A stretch of 7,298 bases of DNA from Bacillota bacterium (lineage in GTDB: Bacteria; Bacillota; Desulfotomaculia; Desulfotomaculales; JAJYZD01). Each line of letters begins with the position of its first letter. Position 1 is the first letter of the stretch. Where the stretch lies: assembly GCA_021800315.1 (NCBI GenBank), contig JAJYZD010000196.1, positions 1-7,298 on the forward strand, given 5' to 3'. The translations under genes and the position numbers were made by a program. A model generated the notes under the pieces. It saw nothing but the letters and a program-made list of their open reading frames with translations. It made no database searches and was not told the origin of the DNA. This document shows positions 5,038 to 7,298 of this stretch, piece after piece.

Positions 5038-5907
5038 TCAAACCCGGTGCACGTCGCGGTGCCGGACCCGCACCCGGAAACCCCGCTCCTTGAAGATTTC
5101 GCCCAGCCGGTTGGCCAGGGCCACCGAGCGGTGCATGCCGCCCGTGCAGCCGATGGCGATCATCAGCGTGGTCTTGCCTTCCTTGGCGTAAAAGGGGATC
5201 ACGAACTCGATCAGGGCCAGGAACCTCTTCATGAACTCGCCCGTTACCGGGGACGCGAAGACGTATTCGGCCACCGGCGCGTCGTTGCCGGTGAAGAGTT
5301 TCAACTCGGCCACGTAGTGGGGATTGGGGAGAAAGCGCACGTCCATCACCAGGTCCGAGTCCAGCGGCACCCCGTACTTGAACCCGAAGGATACCACGGT
5401 GACCTGCAGGCCGGCGGTATCAGGATCGGAACCGAATACCCCGGCCAGTTCGTCCTTCAGTTGACGACTGGTGAGATCCGAGGTGTCAATGATCTTGTGC
5501 GCCCGCCCCTTGAGTTCCTCCAGCCGGCGGCGCTCCTCCCTTATCCCGGTCAGGACCTCCGTGGAGAGGGGGTGGCGGCGGCGGGTCTCCTTGAAGCGGC
5601 GGACGAGGGCCTCGTCGGAAGCGTCCAGGAACAGGATCTCGTAGCGTACACCGCCGTGGTCCAGGTCGGCCAGCACCTCGAACAGAGTGTCGAAGAACTC
5701 GCCGCCCCGGATGTCCACCACCAGGGCCACGTTGCTGATACGCCCGGCCGTCTGGGCCAGGAGTTCCCCGAACTTGGGAATGAGGGCCGGGGGCAGGTTG
5801 TCGACGCAGAAGAAACCCAGGTCCTCCAGGCTGCGCACGGCCTGGGTCTTCCCCGCCCCGGACAACCCCGTCACAATGACCAGTCTGGACTGGTTAATGG
5901 CTACCAT
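5038..5907 (-). CDS. rapZ: RapZ (YvcJ) nucleotide-binding protein
   Basis: RapZ is a P-loop NTPase-like protein. In E. coli it senses glucosamine-6-phosphate and delivers the sRNA GlmZ to RNase E, which controls glmS; in Bacillus (YvcJ) its target is less clear. The 289-residue protein is full length. It shows Walker A GLSGAGKT (14-21), the CVDNLPP stretch (34-40), a Walker B-like VVDIRG (63-68), RRFKETRRRHPL (103-114) and the C-terminal GCTGGMHRSV (253-262). The tail ends in RVRVRHRDVHRV and lacks the longer lysine-rich end I recall for E. coli RapZ, so RNA binding should not be assumed. The ATG at 5907 follows GGGAGGGG closely. It lies 10 nt after the isomerase gene and 16 nt before yvcK, a conserved Firmicutes neighbourhood and surely one transcript. 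Confidence 0.97.
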   Translation of the reverse strand: MVAINQSRLVIVTGLSGAGKTQAVRSLEDLGFFCVDNLPPALIPKFGELLAQTAGRISNVALVVDIRGGEFFDTLFEVLADLDHGGVRYEILFLDASDEALVRRFKETRRRHPLSTEVLTGIREERRRLEELKGRAHKIIDTSDLTSRQLKDELAGVFGSDPDTAGLQVTVVSFGFKYGVPLDSDLVMDVRFLPNPHYVAELKLFTGNDAPVAEYVFASPVTGEFMKRFLALIEFVIPFYAKEGKTTLMIAIGCTGGMHRSVALANRLGEIFKERGFRVRVRHRDVHRV

Positions 5908-5917
5908 CCCCTCCCGG

Positions 5918-6979
5918 CTAGAGTCCGGCCAGTTCCTTCTTCAGGCGTTCGATCACCGGCACCGGCCCGGGGTCGACGCCGTAGAGGGCCGCCAGGTAGA
6001 CACTGGTATAATCGCCCCGGTAAACCAGGTCGTAGGTGCGGGCGAGCCGGCCTATCCCCCGGGCGGTCAGTTCCGTAACGTCGACCTTCCCGGCGATGAT
6101 CCGCCGGGTGATGTCCACCCGCAGGCCCACCCTGGGGTGGTCCCCCGGATCGCGCAGGAAGACGACCGACAACAGTTTGAGCACGTTATCCGGTCCTTCA
6201 ATCCCGTTGATCTCGTTGTGGTTTAGTTCCGGCAGCACGCTCCAGTAGGCGGGGGCTTTGGCGTTTTCGTTGATCTGACCCTTGAAGCGCATGGCCACCA
6301 CCTCGGTGGTGCCGCTGACGCCCCAGATGACAGGCAGTTTGCCGAAAAGCCGCCGGGCCAGCTGCTTGGCCGGGTTTCCATCCCCGGGAACGGCCGGACC
6401 GATTTCCTCCCGCACCCCGGCCAGATGCGCGACCAGTTCGCGCATCTCCCGATCGGGGTCGGCTACGAGGCCCAGCCGGTACAGCACTTTGAGCATGGGC
6501 AGGAAGAGGTAGCCGGTGGCCGAACGGGGTGAAATACCGGCGGGCACGGTGATGACGCTCACGCCATCTCCGGCCGCCATCTCTTTGAGCCGGCCGCCGG
6601 AGGTGAGAACCACCGTGCGGGCGCCCTTTTCCCGGGCGTCCGCGTAGGCGGCCAGGGTCTCCTCGGTGTTGCCGGAATAGCTGACGCAAAAAACCAGGCT
6701 GTCTTCACCCACGAAGGCCGGCAGCCGGTAGTCGCGGTTGACCGTCACCGGTACCGCCATCCGGTCCGCGGCCCAGACCCGCAGGAGATCGCCCCCGATG
6801 GCCGACCCGCCCAGCCCGGAGACCACCACGTTCGAAAGCGCGCCGGCCTCGGGAATGGTTACCCCGTCGGGAAGCCGGAAGGCGTCGGCGCACTGTTCCG
6901 GCAGACCCCAAAGGGCCCGGAGGCCTCCAAGGGAGTCCAGCGCGGCCAAGGCCGCCTGATCATCAAGAATGTTGCTCAT
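5918..6979 (-). CDS. Bifunctional phosphoglucose/phosphomannose isomerase
   Basis: This is a two-SIS-domain isomerase of the type first described in Crenarchaea. It interconverts glucose-6-phosphate or mannose-6-phosphate with fructose-6-phosphate. The 353-residue protein has GLGGSAIGGDL (55-65), the phosphate-binding SYSGNTEET (100-108) and SPRSATGY (150-157). It also has INENAK (E238) and ELNHNE (H254). These fit the catalytic Glu and His reported for the Pyrobaculum enzyme (Glu203/His219), including their 16-residue spacing. The assignment is therefore firm, although dual specificity is known for the family and not shown here. The ATG at 6979 overlaps the stop of the debranching-enzyme gene as ATGA, and GGAGG lies 11 nt upstream, so the two are probably translationally coupled. 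It is followed 10 nt later by rapZ. Conventional pgi is not in the window. Confidence 0.94.
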   Translation of the reverse strand: MSNILDDQAALAALDSLGGLRALWGLPEQCADAFRLPDGVTIPEAGALSNVVVSGLGGSAIGGDLLRVWAADRMAVPVTVNRDYRLPAFVGEDSLVFCVSYSGNTEETLAAYADAREKGARTVVLTSGGRLKEMAAGDGVSVITVPAGISPRSATGYLFLPMLKVLYRLGLVADPDREMRELVAHLAGVREEIGPAVPGDGNPAKQLARRLFGKLPVIWGVSGTTEVVAMRFKGQINENAKAPAYWSVLPELNHNEINGIEGPDNVLKLLSVVFLRDPGDHPRVGLRVDITRRIIAGKVDVTELTARGIGRLARTYDLVYRGDYTSVYLAALYGVDPGPVPVIERLKKELAGL

Positions 6980-7298
6980 TTAAGAGCACCCCTCCTATAT
7001 TTTTCTTCCCAGGGCGGTCTTTTCTCCAGGACTTCCTCCACCCAGGCCCGCAGCACCTCGGCCACGCCCCAGGCCTGGGCGAAACAACCCCGGGGCACGA
7101 GCGGCTCGTCGCCGTCGAAGATTTCCGAAATGTAGCCCACCCCGTGGTCGTTCAGGTGCTGGCCGAAAGGGGCCAGCAAGCGCATGGCCTGATCCCGGCT
7201 TTCGGGCGAGTAGCCATGCGTTTTCCGCCAGGCGGTCACAAACGGTCCGATGAGCCAGCTCCAGACCGTCCCCTGGTGGTAGGCGCCGTCGCGCTGCA
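6976..7298 (-). CDS. Glycogen debranching enzyme (amylo-alpha-1,6-glucosidase), C-terminal part
   Basis: Only the last 106 residues are inside the window; the gene continues beyond the right edge, and the frame is open through 7296. The fragment shows hallmarks of the amylo-alpha-1,6-glucosidase domain of archaeal/bacterial-type debranching enzymes: DGAYHQGTVWSWLIGPF at its start, then GYISEIFDGDEP and PRGCFAQAWGVAEVLRAW. The enzyme removes alpha-1,6 branches left after phosphorolysis of glycogen-like polymers. The GTG at 7239 lies inside the conserved region and is not the true start. The protein ends WEEKYRRGALK, and its TGA overlaps the isomerase ATG (ATGA). The product route, sugar phosphate to isomerase, fits the neighbour. 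Confidence 0.92.
   Translation of the reverse strand, partial: QRDGAYHQGTVWSWLIGPFVTAWRKTHGYSPESRDQAMRLLAPFGQHLNDHGVGYISEIFDGDEPLVPRGCFAQAWGVAEVLRAWVEEVLEKRPPWEEKYRRGALK

Noticed and set aside
5008..6078. 356-residue plus-strand frame over rapZ and the isomerase gene
   Set aside because: It is antisense to rapZ with no recognisable domain; rapZ motifs are intact on the minus strand.

Overview
The window looks like chromosomal DNA from a GC-rich member of the Firmicutes (Clostridia), most likely a Desulfotomaculum/Pelotomaculum/Desulforudis-like lineage. This rests on the Firmicutes-type neighbours rapZ-yvcK-whiA, a YvcK with an N-terminal membrane extension, a clostridial-style RpoN, strong Shine-Dalgarno sites and frequent GTG/TTG starts. 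The lineage is an inference from protein style and gene order, not from a search.

All seven confident genes lie on the minus strand and are transcribed right to left. In order they are: the C-terminal end of a glycogen debranching enzyme (amylo-alpha-1,6-glucosidase, cut by the right edge); a bifunctional phosphoglucose/phosphomannose isomerase joined to it by an ATGA overlap; rapZ 10 nt further on; yvcK (glmR) 16 nt after rapZ; a 127-nt GC-rich, palindrome-rich gap; whiA; a 150-nt gap; rpoN (sigma-54); a Rho-independent terminator; and coaE. The first four are so tightly packed that they almost certainly form one operon.

Functionally, the operon runs from polysaccharide breakdown (debranching enzyme) through the fructose-6-phosphate node (isomerase) to two regulators known elsewhere to act on glucosamine-6-phosphate/UDP-GlcNAc supply (RapZ and YvcK). 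WhiA follows as a DNA-binding cell-division/developmental regulator. RpoN and CoaE appear to be separate transcription units, or units dependent on read-through.

The left edge (about 1-310) differs in kind. It is roughly 45% G+C by hand count over 1-300, against about two thirds or more in sampled coding lines. It holds no recognisable gene, only very short ORFs (two with good ribosome-binding sites) and several small inverted repeats. It may be degraded or transferred DNA.

I see no CRISPR array, tRNA, rRNA, intact mobile element or clear novel system. The points most worth a second look are the yvcK start (a tiny SD-preceded ORF, or a one-base homopolymer difference), the terminator abutting coaE, the stem-loop over the rpoN ribosome-binding site, and the unexplained left edge.
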